Shown: positions 11,655 through 22,566, counted from the stretch's first letter. The stretch is DNA of 64,000 bases from Juglans regia (GCF_001411555.2 NC_049910.1:31777150-31841149); one strand, 5' to 3'. Numbers and translations are program-made. The notes: generated by a model from the letters alone, not told the origin.

Positions 11655-11920
11655 TGCAGCGATTTTAAAATCGTCGCAACAAAAATCGCCACAAATATAG
11701 GTTATTTTTGGCGATTTTTAAATCGCCGCTCAATTTTGGTGCGATGATGGAAAATCATGGAGGAAAAATGTACAAATTATTTTTTGCGGCGAATTTTGTA
11801 CCTATTGCGGCGATTTTTGTCGTCACAACAATGTCTCTATTAACTGTAGCTCATTAAATTCCGTCGATTAAATAAAATCGCCACAATATGTACTATTTGC
11901 GGCGAACATGGTCGCTGTAA
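11655..11920. repeat. Left subterminal GCGGCGA-type repeat zone
   Basis: Many short copies of GCGGCGA, GGCGATTTTT and their complements (TCGCCGC, AATCGCC) lie in both orientations. In CACTA elements such clusters are binding sites for the element's DNA-binding protein; that role is inferred here. Confidence 0.7.
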
Positions 11921-12189
11921 AAATGAATGCGCCCATTTAAACTTATTTGCGGCCAGTCCAAAGTGCCGGAAAAGCTCATTAAATTTAAACCCCCCGCCTT
12001 AGGTTTTCCCCTCATTTCGTTCCCTCCTGCAGCCGTCTCTCCCCCTTCACCCTCTCTCTACCCAGTCCCTCTTCTCCCTCAAGCCTTCGCCGCGCACAGC
12101 CAGTCGGCCCCAGCACGCCTCTGCGACCTCACCTCGACGGCCACCCCCTCCTTCTCCCCCAGCCCCCACGCCAATTTCTTTCTGGCCTC

Positions 12190-12190
<1 letters not shown>

Positions 12191-12220
<30 letters not shown>
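12191..12220. repeat. (CT)n microsatellite
   Basis: The CT run lies in a pyrimidine- and GC-rich block (11990-12400) that looks like the promoter or 5' untranslated region of a plant gene, probably captured with the neighbouring fragment. Confidence 0.9.
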
Positions 12221-12223
<3 letters not shown>

Positions 12224-12436
12224 TTTCTCTATATCGCCGTCGCTGGGGGCGCCGTTTGCAACCACCCACACCTAGACGCCGTTGCTAGTCTTCCGTCGGA
12301 GCCCCTTCTCCTCTACGCCTAACCCAGCTGCCCGAGGCCCTCCCTTGCTCTGTTTGCAACCCACTGTGACCAAATGAGGAGGAGGCGCGGGGAGTAGGGC
12401 AGATGAGGCGACTGAGGCTTGCCAATTTTATTGGGT

Positions 12437-12514
12437 ATTTTCTGTCTTTATATATTGCGTTGGACAATATTTATTAATTTTCTGTCTTTATATATTGCTT
12501 TGGACAATATTTTT
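12437..12514. repeat. ~40 bp tandem duplication
   Basis: A unit containing TTTTCTGTCTTTATATATTG and TTGGACAATATTT occurs twice in a row with one G/T difference. Confidence 0.85.
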
Positions 12515-12823
12515 CTGCATTCATCCATGATATCAAAGTATATTGATTTTTTTACTTTTAACTTTTGGATCATTTGGTATGAAAGAGATGTATATAGCTG
12601 ACCTCTAGCCAGCTGGGGGAATTGCATTTTACTTGAGCACCATGGGTTATGTATGTCATGGGAATTCATTCGGGTGGCTTGAACTCTAGAGTGTGGGAGT
12701 TAAGTATGTCATGTGTGTGTATCCATTAATGCGTATGATCACTAAGCCAGTACTCATGACTTTATTAATGTTGCCAAAATATATATATCTATATTTGGTT
12801 AATAATTCTCTTATAAATCCTAG

Positions 12824-12947
12824 TAGTAGTGGCAGAGCAATATTGAAGCACCGACGTGCGAAGGGACGGAAGGTCCTCTGCACAAAGTCCAACCCCAACA
12901 GCGGGAAGCGTGCTTAATTGTCACTCTGCACGATTCAGTCTCAGCGG
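12824..12947 (+). pseudogene. RPL34: Captured last coding exon of plastid ribosomal protein bL34
   Basis: After a TAG that can act as a 3' splice site, the frame reads SSSGRAILKHRRAKGRK and then VLCTKSNPNSGKRA, ending at TAA 12915-12917. This is the highly basic C-terminus of bL34, with the extended tail of plant chloroplast versions. The protein is a small structural component of the 50S subunit. A consensus 5' splice site (CAGCGG|GTAAGT) lies 30 nt after the stop, so the genomic exon and its intron border were copied. No transit peptide or N-terminal half is visible upstream, so this is a fragment inside the CACTA-like element, not a working gene. Host genes of this type are normally short and multi-exonic. 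Whether it is transcribed is unknown. Confidence 0.8.
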
Positions 12948-13905
12948 GTAAGTGCAATGATATGCAATGTTGTCCAGTAGTTCATAGAGGTGGACTTAGT
13001 TGGTTTTCCATCTTATGTGCAATGATAACGATTGTAATCCATCATTAGCAGGTACTTTGTCTATAGCAATTCACTTTTTCTGTCATTGTCTTCTCTTGTT
13101 CTTGATATATGATACCTTCATAGATATGTTTGATTACGTTTACTGGATACATAAATAGACTAGCACATTGAATTTCAGGTCATTTCTCAAGAACTGTACT
13201 GTTCTTCTTTGCCACAAATTTTCTGTAGAATCTAATTAGTCTAGGCTTGTGACTATGCTGGAAAAGATAGTTAGCAGCTTCACCATTAGAAAAAGAAGAA
13301 AACAAAGCAAATGTTATTGATGCCCCTAAAATTAGTTGTTCATTAGGTTGTTTGGAACCTCACTCGTCTCATTCCCATCTCAAGTTGGGCAATCTTGTCA
13401 ATAGTCTCAAGTGTGAGTTTACGGCTACTGTACAGTGCCAAATTCTGTGGGTTTTGTCAGATTTCATTACGTTACTTCATACTAGTTATAATAGGTGATT
13501 GAATATGTCAACCTTTGGGCTGCCTAAGCAACTGGAATATCCAAATTCAATGGTATGTGTGCAAATAAGAAGACATATTTTCATGTTAGTGTGAAAGGAA
13601 AGCCATTTATTACAAGAAACACATTACATTATTAGTGAAATAATAAGACAAAGAAATGGCATCGTTCTTGTTGCATAGGAATAATTTTTCGATCATTGGC
13701 CAGCTGCTACTACCATGTTTATTCATAAAAAAAAGGCTTAATACTTCCAGCGAATATCAATTTGTACATCTACTATGTAATGAGTTTGATTAAAGCTACT
13801 TATAAAAAAAAACATGAGTTAGACGAGAGGACTTTGGGGCTTCACTTTCTTAGTTTTCTGGTTCTATTTTCAATAGCCTGTTTTCACAATGCTGTGCATT
13901 TTAGG

Positions 13906-14002
13906 TCATATCATGGTGATCCTGTTTTGAATCCACTTACACCTTGCGACATACCACCTATAAAAAATGTTTTGTGTCTATGGAATAGATTCGAAGACTG
14001 AG
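13906..14002 (+). other. Exon-like block, possibly captured (unrecognised)
   Basis: The block is bordered by an acceptor-like TTTTAG and a donor-like GAG|GTAAAA. It is open in one frame (SYHGDPVLNPLTPCDIPP...), which ends at a stop at its right edge. I do not recognise the protein. The splice-like borders are weak evidence. Confidence 0.25.
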
Positions 14003-14666
14003 GTAAAATTGTGTTCTTCATAGTACATATTTATATTTTTCTTAAAAGAGAAACATGTAATCCTTAAAATTTTGTTTTAGTCAAAAGGACACCTTCAATT
14101 TTAGAGAGTGCTACTTAAACCATTAGTTAAATTTGTTCCTTTTCCTTTGATATCCTAAGGTCAATAGTGGGTATTATACTGACTTAGAAACAATAGATTT
14201 TAGTTTCTTGATGAGTTCTAGTAAACATGTGTGTATATTCCTGAAATCATATGGGTTCATGTGTGTTTGCCTCTTTAGCTTAGACAATTAGAGATTTTGT
14301 ATTGCATCATAATTTTTTTCTTTGCTAAGTTGTATTGGATAATAATTTCTCTAGTAAATTCTTGTATTCAGTGGTTGTTTAAACTCCACATTTTTAGATC
14401 AGTTTTAGTGACTTTCTGGACTAAAACTCCACACTAAAAGTTACTTTTAGTTACCAGATTTTTTTAGACTGGTGAGATGAGATATTGAGAGTAATTGCAG
14501 TGAGACGAGAGGATGCGGTTAGGGGTAGCAATTTGTGTTTGTAATAGATAACAATTAAATTTTGTTCCTTTCATACAACTTGCTCTGGGTGGAGAGAGAT
14601 ATCTCAGCCACCAAAGTAGTCTCCTAAACACCCTATTCAGCCCCAGCCTTTTAATATATGTGATCA

Positions 14667-14690
14667 ATATATATATATATATATATATAT
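14667..14690. repeat. (AT)n microsatellite
   Basis: An uninterrupted AT run is directly visible. Confidence 0.95.
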
Positions 14691-14712
14691 GATCAGATGC
14701 ACTTGTTTCCAG

Positions 14713-14808
14713 GAAATTGAGCCCCAGTTATTCAAATTGCTACAGTCGATTTCATCAAATGCATATCAGCAGCATATGCTCTATGCTCACCTTGATAATC
14801 AATCTAAG
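14713..14808 (+). other. Exon-like block 1 (96 bp), probably captured
   Basis: The segment runs from TTTCCAG| to CTAAG|GTAACA, has correct GT-AG borders and is open for exactly 32 codons (EIEPQLFKLLQSISSNAYQQ...). Neighbouring sequence is AT-rich like an intron. I do not recognise the protein. It could belong with the exon-like block at 15097-15168. Confidence 0.4.
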
Positions 14809-15096
14809 GTAACACCTTAACTAGATAATTACTTGTTAATTAAAGTTTTAACATTGCTCTCTTAGTTGGACAAAATTTCTTCATTTGGAACACATGCATG
14901 AGAAACAACAGATCAGCAGTTGACAGGAAAAGAAAAAATTAAATAATTTTCAAATTAATTTGGTGGACTATTGTAACCTGTCGTTGCAGCTGTGCTATTT
15001 GATACCTTCATCAGTTTAAAATTCCTATCTATATGGCCTTTTCAGTTTGTTTATGGTTCCCATTTTTGAACTGTTTTTTTCTTATTTGCTGGACAG

Positions 15097-15168
15097 GATT
15101 ACTAATTGTGGGGGGTTCAAGTACTATAATGACAAGAAGTATGCTGAAGTTTATGCACATAAAAGCAG
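15097..15168 (+). other. Exon-like block 2 (72 bp), probably captured
   Basis: The segment is bordered by GGACAG| and AAGCAG|GTAATT and is open in one phase, reading ITNCGGFKYYNDKKYAEVYA and a few more residues. It is not recognised; a captured host exon is the simplest reading given its position inside a gene-capturing transposon. Confidence 0.4.
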
Positions 15169-15742
15169 GTAATTTCTTAATTGAAGTTTGTGTATAAAAC
15201 TAAAGTGTCAAAACAGATATATAAGGATGGTGAAGGTGAAATCTTTTGTTATGGAAACAAGAATCAATCGTTTTGATATTCACATATATAATGTTCTTAA
15301 GGCTTTTATATGTGTTAGGAGTTTATTTTTAAACTTAATATTATCAAAAGGTTCCATTTTCCTTTTGATAATATTATTTTTTTCCTTCTATAATGGAGAA
15401 AGTAATTATCTAACTCGCATGAGTTCACTGAGTTCTCATGAGAATCACATCGGGACAATTATGGGATCCATGATCAGTTCTTCAAACACATAAGCTCTCG
15501 TATTAATTATATACGAGAGAGAGAGAGCAAATAATACCCAAAAAAGTAGTATTCAACAATTAAATGCACCAAATAAATAAATGCAAGTTCAAAGCATAGT
15601 GACTTGGTCTTACAATAGATATCTTAACCTTATCATAAATAATTACTAGGAAAAACAGAGGAGAACATGAACTGAATCTTTAGTGTCATGTATACATGAT
15701 ATGTGGGTTTTCTGCTTTACCTATTTTTATTTACATCTAAAA

Positions 15743-16029
15743 TTAGAAGTAATCAAAATGATGAGGGATCTGATATGGTTCATCCCTCTCTTTCTTGCTT
15801 AACTTTGGTAACAAAGCTGATCTACTCCTGATGATCATCTTGTCATGTAAATCTCTAGGGACCTCAGGTGGTCTAACTGACCTAATCAAAGCCCAATTCA
15901 CACCCTTGAAGAACTCATGCCTCTTGATCTCAACAGAACCCTTTAAGCTTCCAATTCTCTTGTTGGGATTCTTCACCAAGACCTTACATATGAGGTCTTG
16001 AACTTTCACCATCTCTTCAAATTCTTTGC
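15743..16029 (-). pseudogene. Captured C-terminal exon of an AGC-VIII protein kinase
   Basis: The minus-strand frame reads DLICKVLVKNPNKRIGSLKG, then VEIKRHEFFKGVNWALIRS and PPEVP, and ends HHFDYF before a TAG/TAA-type stop at 15743-15745. This is the last part of kinase subdomain XI plus the C-terminal tail of plant AGC-VIII kinases (PINOID/D6PK-related), including the final F-x-x-F hydrophobic motif that docks PDK1. The catalytic lysine, HRD and DFG segments are absent. A GTAGCAG acceptor-like sequence at about 16030 fits the single-intron structure of this family. It lies antisense to the bL34 fragment inside the same transposon, so it was captured independently. It is a fragment, not a functional kinase. 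Confidence 0.8.
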
Positions 16030-16727
16030 TGCTACTAATACCAATTTTTGGAAAGGTCAGTGGCAGTTTAAGGATGTTGATGAGAGTTTAAGTACGTACA
16101 GGGAGATATTACTGATTTTAGCGCTGGGAAGCTCTCTTATTTTGAAAACAGATCATGCATTTAGTGATAGCACCCCAGAAAATCGCCAAAGTTTTGTTAA
16201 ATAAGCCCAAATAGAATGTTTTGTTATTTATAACTAGTCCTTTATATATAACTGTTTTTTTCAGTGTGTATTGATGCATTTTATTTCCACTTGTCAGATT
16301 GGTGTTTGTTGAGATGGAAATATCAAAGCTTGTGGCTGCCAAGTATAACTCGTTTGAAGCAATCTTGTAAGCCATGATTCTGCCCACACCTCATGCCCAG
16401 GTCCCATTTGAACAGTTGACATATTTGAACAATGTATTCTCAATATTTAGTAGTTAATGCATGGGTTTTGGGTTCCGAATGGTCCACCCCAGTGTATAGC
16501 CCATAACTACATTAATGTGAATTCCCCACCTGAATGGATGAATTGAATGTCATTAATTTATTATCTTAGATGGAAATAGTGCTCAAAGATTTGGAAATTA
16601 GGTTCCTACATGTTCCCAAGGCTTATATAATGAAAGTTCAATATTTTCCTTTATGTTTCCTGTTTCTTACTATTTAATATCATAAGGCATGGGTTTAATA
16701 TGACAATATTATTTTAGAAGTCAACAT

Positions 16728-16872
16728 TAAGTGCAGTTTATGTGGTTAACTATAATTAGTTTATTATTTCAGGTCAGTCAAACAATATTAATAAAAATTC
16801 ATATTTTAAGTAATATTATTTGACTGACTTGAAATAATAAGGCAAATAGTGTTAATTACATAAACTGTAAGT
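16728..16872. repeat. Foldback (inverted repeat) of about 145 bp
   Basis: CAGTTTATGTGGTTAAC at ~16734 and TTATTATTTCAGGTCAGTC at ~16761 reappear as reverse complements ending at about 16866. The arms are roughly 55-60 bp with a loop of about 15-20 bp. It may be a small MITE inserted in the transposon interior, or an RNA hairpin. Confidence 0.7.
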
Positions 16873-16939
16873 GTGAGTTTGCATATCCAACAAACGTCTG
16901 GGGGAAGCGCGAAAAAAAAAAAAAAAAAAAAAAAGAGCA

Positions 16940-17350
16940 TTTGCGGCGAACATTAAGCGCCGCTATAGTGAACATGTATGCATTTGCGGCAAAACATTTC
17001 GCCGCAAAAACTTATGATTGCGGCGACAGAGTGATGTCGCTGCCAAGAATAACTAGTTTTGCGGCGACTAATTTGGCATTTGCGACGGCAACTTTCGTCA
17101 CAATAGCCTTTTCGCGGCGATTATGTTGTTGCCTGGAACCTTTTTTCTGGCGAAATTTTTACATCATTTGCGGCGACAATTAGTCGCCGCAAATGGTGTC
17201 AGTTATAGCGATTTTTGAAAATCGCCGAGATTGAGCGAAAATGACTTTAGGATTGTGGCGATGCTGCGGCGATTGATAAATCGCCACATTTGAACTACAG
17301 TAGCGATTTTGTGCATCATTTGCGGCGAATTTTAGCGCTGGAAAAGCCCA
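16940..17350. repeat. Right subterminal GCGGCGA-type repeat zone
   Basis: Repeated TTTGCGGCGA, CGCCGCAAA and GGCGATTTT motifs lie in both orientations, matching the left zone of the same element. Confidence 0.7.
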
Positions 17351-17364
17351 ATTTTCTTGTAGTG

Positions 17365-17711
17365 TCAATGAACAAAAAAAGTATACAAAAAAAAAAAAAA
17401 CTATTTTCGAAAATTCTTTTTCCTCCTTTTTTTTTTCTTTTTATTTTTTTAAAAAATTGAGTCAATGTACATGCCTGAGTGCATCACAAGTCCAAACATA
17501 GTATCACTCACATAGCCAAAAATAAAATACGCTCTTATTTACAACAATCACAATAGTTGTTCACACCTCATAAGTTCATCAATATCAAAGTACTTCATGT
17601 GAGTGTGTGAGTGATAATACTTCAATGACTCATATATATGAATTTTTCATTCTTTTTTTTTTTCTTTCTTTTCATAGATACTCTCAAGAGATTGTCTCTT
17701 ACCTTAAAAGC
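17365..17711. other. Non-coding, poly-A/poly-T rich
   Basis: It follows the TCA target duplication. Long A and T runs occur at 17380-17460 and 17650-17665. No gene is seen. Confidence 0.5.
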
Positions 17712-17871
17712 CACATTCTTGACTTATCTAAAACATTATCTAATAATTTCTAGATACACTTCAAATGTTTATAGATAAAATCAAAGTGACTTACATTCAT
17801 CAAACTTAGAAAGTATTAAATAATCTTTATCCATCTAGTCACCGAGTACTAACCAAAATCTTGCATTTACA
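17712..17871 (-). repeat. Second copy of the Copia-like LTR start (~160 bp)
   Basis: The segment matches 4655-4812 closely, sharing CTTGACTTATCTAAAACATT and AAAATCTTGCATTTACA. On the minus strand it would be the first 160 bp of the LTR. The similarity stops abruptly at 17712. It could be the truncated 5' LTR of the same element, now split by later insertions, or an unrelated fragment. Confidence 0.7.
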
Positions 17872-19953
17872 CATATATGATCTACCTCACCAACCACCGG
17901 GAAAAGAGATAACTTCAGAAGACTTTGCATGGAATGAAGGAAAAGTATACTTTACTTCATGCATGGTTTCTTTGAAATGATAAGAACATGATCGATCGTT
18001 ATTATCATGGGGTTTGAAGCTATTTAGAATCTGATAGCCTGTGTGTGTGTGTGTGTGTAAGAAATTGGTTGTCTTGATTAATGTTAATTAATCTATCTAT
18101 AACCTTTTTTCCTCCAATAATGAAGAAAGGAAATCCCGAAATTAGTAATCCAATAAAGCTAGTTTTCGTCGCTCAGGTTTCTTGAAGGGATGATCGTCCA
18201 ATGTGCCTAGCTAGCTGGCCCTATCGATGATCCCTATATATTGTGAATGCAAACGCTAGCTAGCTAGCTCCCCAAAGACAGATAAAATTAAAATAAATAA
18301 ATAAAATATCAACGAACAGTACTGAAGGAAAGCGTACGTAACGTCCGATCAATTGCATGATGTGTTCAATCGATCAGCGGGCATGCATGCAGTACGTAGC
18401 CAGGAATCCCATAACATGTACTGGATTGAGTAAGCTGGGATGGTCTAATGATTGAAGAAGACAACACATTTCAGATTCATGAAGTGGTGCATCATCATCA
18501 TGTGGTCCCTAGCCTTCACGCTTTTCTTTAATATATTCATTCAAAAGAAAAGCCAAAGTCATCTAGTATTAGTAGTAGTTGTTGTACTGTTGCGTCCATC
18601 GATCTCAAACATTCCTAATTTCCCGCCTCATGACTCACGACTCTGATCATCATCAGCATCATCCGATCCAATGCTCTCTCACCGTCCTCCATCATCGACC
18701 ATCCCCTAGCTACCTAATTATATATATATAATGCTTCTGACGACGACTCGTCGTGTTCTTGTCATGCACTCTCCCCTCGCGCCTGCATGACTTGCCCTTT
18801 TCAACTACGTACGTAAGAAATAGTGCACTCTGATTCCAATTCGTTTTACCACCTTAATTTAATCTCATACCGGCGCGCGGCCTTCTCGATGATCTAGCTA
18901 ATTAATTAGTTACTAGCTAGGTAATTCTTCTACAATAAACAATTAAACATCTCATGGTTAATTTATCAGGACCGCAGCAAGCATATATGCCAGCATGCAT
19001 GCATTAATTAGTTTCCAAATTAAAAGATCACTTGGTAACTAATGCATGTGACTTAAAGGATCAGTTGCATGCATGCATGTTTTGGTAGATATTTCGAATA
19101 TTAAAACAAAATTTAATATTCTTGATATGAAATTAATGCAGTGATCGATAATTGCGCGTACATGAGTTATTTGAACAGTTCTAGCTACTTGTGGTTGTGG
19201 GCTCCTTTTCCTGAATATCTTTTCACAATTATATGAATATATACAAGGCAAAAAACATAGAATTGTCCAACAGATAATAACATTCCTGAACTTTAAATGC
19301 AATCATTGGAATATCAAAATCTAAACCAAAGCCACCTTAGCTGTTAGATATATATATGTATATGCAGTGCACTTTTATATATCTTGATCAAGCAAGCAGA
19401 TCAGGCAGATGGTCCTGAAAGAAACTGTAGTAGAAGAAAATGATTATTGGTCGATCATGATCAGCATGCAATTATCAGGTACAGTTACCACAATAAATTT
19501 GAAGGACCACGAACCATTAATGCAGTAAAATCTAATAAATAATATCAAAGGGATTGGTCCAGATTAAAACCCATTAGCATGTGAAGCAGCATGTGTACGT
19601 ACAATACTGTGGGGAAAGCTGCGTCGGGGTGGCGACATGTAATGCCGCCTTTCCGTATCACGTGCTTTCTGGACCATACTACGCTGTCTTTGTACATAGC
19701 CCTCCCAAAGTCTCAAATTAGTGGTTGAGACGTCATGTTGATGATCGATCATCCATCGATCTGCCTTTCGATTAATCATGTACAGCTACATGAGATCGAT
19801 CGATGTAGAAATATTGCAAAAGTATCGATCCCAAAACTCAAAAAGACAATGTCACAACATTGACATACATATTAATGTTTTCTTTTTCTCGAACCAAGTT
19901 TTTCATCCCAAAAGATTATTTTGGTGGAAAAAGTTGTAGATCAACAACTACTA
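17872..19953. other. Non-coding AT-rich interval
   Basis: It contains a (GT)n run at about 18039-18058 and many GATCGATC- and TAGCTAGC-like palindromic words. Open frames are short and show no recognised domain. I see no gene. Confidence 0.5.
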
Positions 19954-19965
19954 GCTATAGAGCTT

Positions 19966-20117
19966 GTGCCAAAGGCACGTGCCTGATTGACATAATCCCG
20001 ACCTTTTAAAATAGAGATATGAAGTTTGAAACCCTCATCCCACTTCTAAAAAAAAATATGGAGGTCTGAAGTTTGAAACCCTCATCCCACCTCTAAAAAA
20101 AAAAAAAAAAGGAAAGG
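19966..20117 (+). mobile_element. SINE-like retroposon with duplicated 3' part
   Basis: A tRNA-like head (GTGCCAAAGGCACGTGCC) is followed by a box-B-like AAGTTTGAAACCC and poly-A. A unit containing GAAGTTTGAAACCCTCATCC occurs twice, each time followed by an A run. The flanks GCTATAGAGCTT (19954-19965) and GCTATAAAGCTT (20118-20129) match at 11 of 12 positions, as a retroposon target duplication would. No known family was matched. Confidence 0.5.
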
Positions 20118-20129
20118 GCTATAAAGCTT

Positions 20130-20884
20130 TTGATTACTTCCTTAAATAATTTTTTCTTTTTTAAAAACGAGTGGTATTAACAAATATTAAGAGGAGAAAA
20201 TGGCAGAGACATTCAGCCCCATTGATCTTAATTGCTGGGCGTTTTTTCGAGAATTATTTCAACTTTTGATGATTAAAGGAACGTTAGTGGGAGAATGAGA
20301 AACATGCACCAACCCAATAGAGAGCGTATTCATGTTTTCCAATGAAACTTTTCTTTTTAAGAGAAAGATATATATATATAAAAGAAAGGGAAGGATCGAG
20401 CACTAGTTTGAAAATTCGGATACGTGGTATATATAATCTTAATTATTATATATAATTGAGTGCATGTAATTATATATATTTTTTGATCATTTAAAAGGTC
20501 AATATATTATCAGTTTTAATAATTTAAAGAGCAGATGATCATAGTAATTAATTAAAAAAGTGCCAAGTAATTATTTTTTGAAAAAACAAAAAAAGAAGAA
20601 GAAAAAAGAGAGGAAATTAGAGTCGGCAGCAAAAGGAATTAAGGGGCCGTTTAAGTGGAATGATGGGATCTGCATGGGCCAGGCAATTATTAGTAGGGCA
20701 CCATTTGCTGGTCCTAAGTGGGATTTTTGGAAGTAGAAATTTCTTGACGGTGATAGTCTACCTTCCGTTTATTGTATGTATATATTATATATGAGGCCAA
20801 ACATTCCATTTTTTTGTATTGCTCATCAAACTCCATTCGGTCGGAATAAATCCTACAAAAATAGAATCACTAGTTGAGAAACCA
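20130..20884. other. Non-coding AT-rich interval
   Basis: No open frame of note; A/T-rich runs with scattered TATA repeats. Confidence 0.5.
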
Positions 20885-20943
20885 CACTACAAAAAAAAAA
20901 AAAATATTTGTGACGATTATTTATAACGAGAATGACTATTTAC

Positions 20944-21266
20944 TAGGGCTGTGCAAAATGGGCCGTAAGCCCTATCCGTCCGAAAGAACCGACATCCCCA
21001 ACCTGTGAAATGCGGGTTCATCGGGTCAAATGTATGATAACGGGTTTTAGATAAAACAACCCGTTGAATCCGTCGAAACTGATTACTGAAGACAAAAACA
21101 CACTGAACTAAAGACGCTGAAGATGAAAACACACTGAACTGAAGACGTTGAAGACGAAAACACATTGAAGTGAAGACGAAAACACTCTTATCTCCAATGC
21201 GGAAACCCTAGTCCCTATCACCGTTATCTGTCGCCGTCGCCGGTCGCAGAGGTCATCGCATAGGTG

Positions 21267-21317
<51 letters not shown>

Positions 21318-21917
21318 GGTAAGATTTAAGTTTTCTGCTTGGGTCTGACAGAATGCGACCAAAATCACTTGCATAAAATAGTGAGATTTTCCTATCATCT
21401 ACTGATGAATCCTTTGAGAGGATTTTCAAAAGGGGTGGAGGGATCAATCTAGACAACGCTCGACTGTGGCGTTCCATGGCTTGTCAAACTGCAGATCGAT
21501 CATATCCTAAAACCTTAAGCAAAAACAGAGATAAACACACAATCACACAACACAAATTAATGACATCTCACTGGCCATGAACCATAATCCTTGATTAACG
21601 ATGGGGTTTGAGAAATGAAGCCCAGCCCTTCACTTCCTTCATCTTCTCTTTTGTTGTTCTCTTAGGATACATCGTTGGGATTTCTTGGGTTATTATCAGC
21701 GTCCTTCATTCTTCACTCTCAAAATAAAAAAGCAGGTAGCAGAGAAAAATCAGATGAAGATAGATCACCAACGTTTTAAAATTAAAAAAGGGAAAACAGA
21801 AAACCCGAACCGACCCGTAAATTACAGGTCGGGTCGGACCGGTTTGGAGCGCAAATGGTATCGGTTCGGGTCGGACCGGGTCCATACCCGCTTGGATGGT
21901 ATCGGGTTGCAGCCCTA
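20944..21917. mobile_element. Non-autonomous hAT (Ac/Ds-like) element
   Basis: Its ends are TAGGGCTGTGCA and, in reverse, TAGGGCTGCAACCC. The flanking 8 bp CTATTTAC are identical at 20936-20943 and 21918-21925, the target duplication size of hAT transposons. Subterminal GGGTCGGACCGG/CCGACCCG-type words near 21800-21910 are typical of Ac-like MITEs. The interior holds a (CT)n run (21270-21317) and no transposase motif. Confidence 0.88.
21270..21317. repeat. (CT)n microsatellite in the hAT interior
   Basis: The CT run has one TT interruption. Confidence 0.95.
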
Positions 21918-22010
21918 CTATTTACGATGAAAATAAATATATTTTAATAAGAAATAATCATTTTCACAAGAAATAACTTGACACAATTAAGCTGTTTTTT
22001 TATAGTGCCA

Positions 22011-22513
22011 AAAATAAAAAACATTAAAAAACTATTAACTATTAATTATTTATATTCAATGTTCATTTGCAAGCAATAATGTATAAATTATAATATTTAT
22101 AAATATTATTTATTTTCAATACTACAATTTTTTTTTTAAAAATGGCTGCCACGTATACAATGCTTCGATATTATGTAGATGTAATTTTCAATAAAGAAAA
22201 GAAAGAAAAAAAAATGTGTGTGCCAATATTAATTATTTATTTATTTATTAAACAACCGATTTGGTTATAAATTAGTTGTAATTAATTGGATCTATTGCTT
22301 TCGTAAGAGATGATGATGATGATGATCAGTACCATTAATAATTATTAATCATATACCAAATGTCCTTAATTCTCCTTTTCTTAATTATTAATTCGAGCTA
22401 GCTAGCTCTTTGTGCAAAGTACGGCCTGTATATTAAATTGCTGATCATCATGTGCTTAAAAAAACTTGTGATTCCCCCGCCCCATTTTCATCATTCATCT
22501 CTTTTCTCTAATC

Positions 22514-22514
<1 letters not shown>
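22011..22514. other. Non-coding AT-rich interval
   Basis: Short A/T runs and a small GAT repeat at ~22310; no gene seen. Confidence 0.5.

Positions 22515-22515
<1 letters not shown>

Positions 22516-22566
<51 letters not shown>

Larger units (their letters stand above)
11633..17364. mobile_element. Non-autonomous CACTA-like transposon carrying host gene pieces
   Basis: The left end reads CACTACAAAAAATCTGG at 11633; the reverse complement of the right end reads CACTACAAGAAAATTGGG from 17364. Both ends are flanked by the same 3 bp, TCA (11630-11632 and 17365-17367), the target duplication size of CACTA (En/Spm) elements. Both subterminal zones are packed with GCGGCGA/TCGCCGC-type motifs (about 11655-11920 and 16940-17350), as expected for transposase-binding regions. 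No transposase motif is present in the 5.7 kb. The interior contains fragments of unrelated host genes: a plastid bL34 exon, an AGC-kinase exon on the opposite strand, and other exon-like blocks. This is the known Pack-type or transduplication behaviour of CACTA elements. Confidence 0.85.
20885..22007. mobile_element. CACTA-type MITE interrupted by a hAT element
   Basis: The left end is CACTACAAAAAAA at 20885; the right end read in reverse is CACTATAAAAAAACAGC from 22007. The flanking 3 bp are CCA on both sides (20882-20884 and 22008-22010). Without the nested insertion the element is only about 140 bp and has no coding capacity. Confidence 0.8.

Noticed and set aside
11927..12322. 131-codon proline/serine-rich open frame
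   Set aside because: Low-complexity pyrimidine-rich DNA with a CT microsatellite produces such frames; more likely captured promoter or leader sequence.
12693..12823. N-terminal extension of the bL34 frame (MGVKYVMCVYPL...)
   Set aside because: AT-rich intron-like sequence; the bL34 similarity begins only after the acceptor-like TAG at 12823.
21108..21477. Overlapping minus-strand frames rich in RERERE
   Set aside because: They are translations of the (CT)n repeat inside the hAT element.
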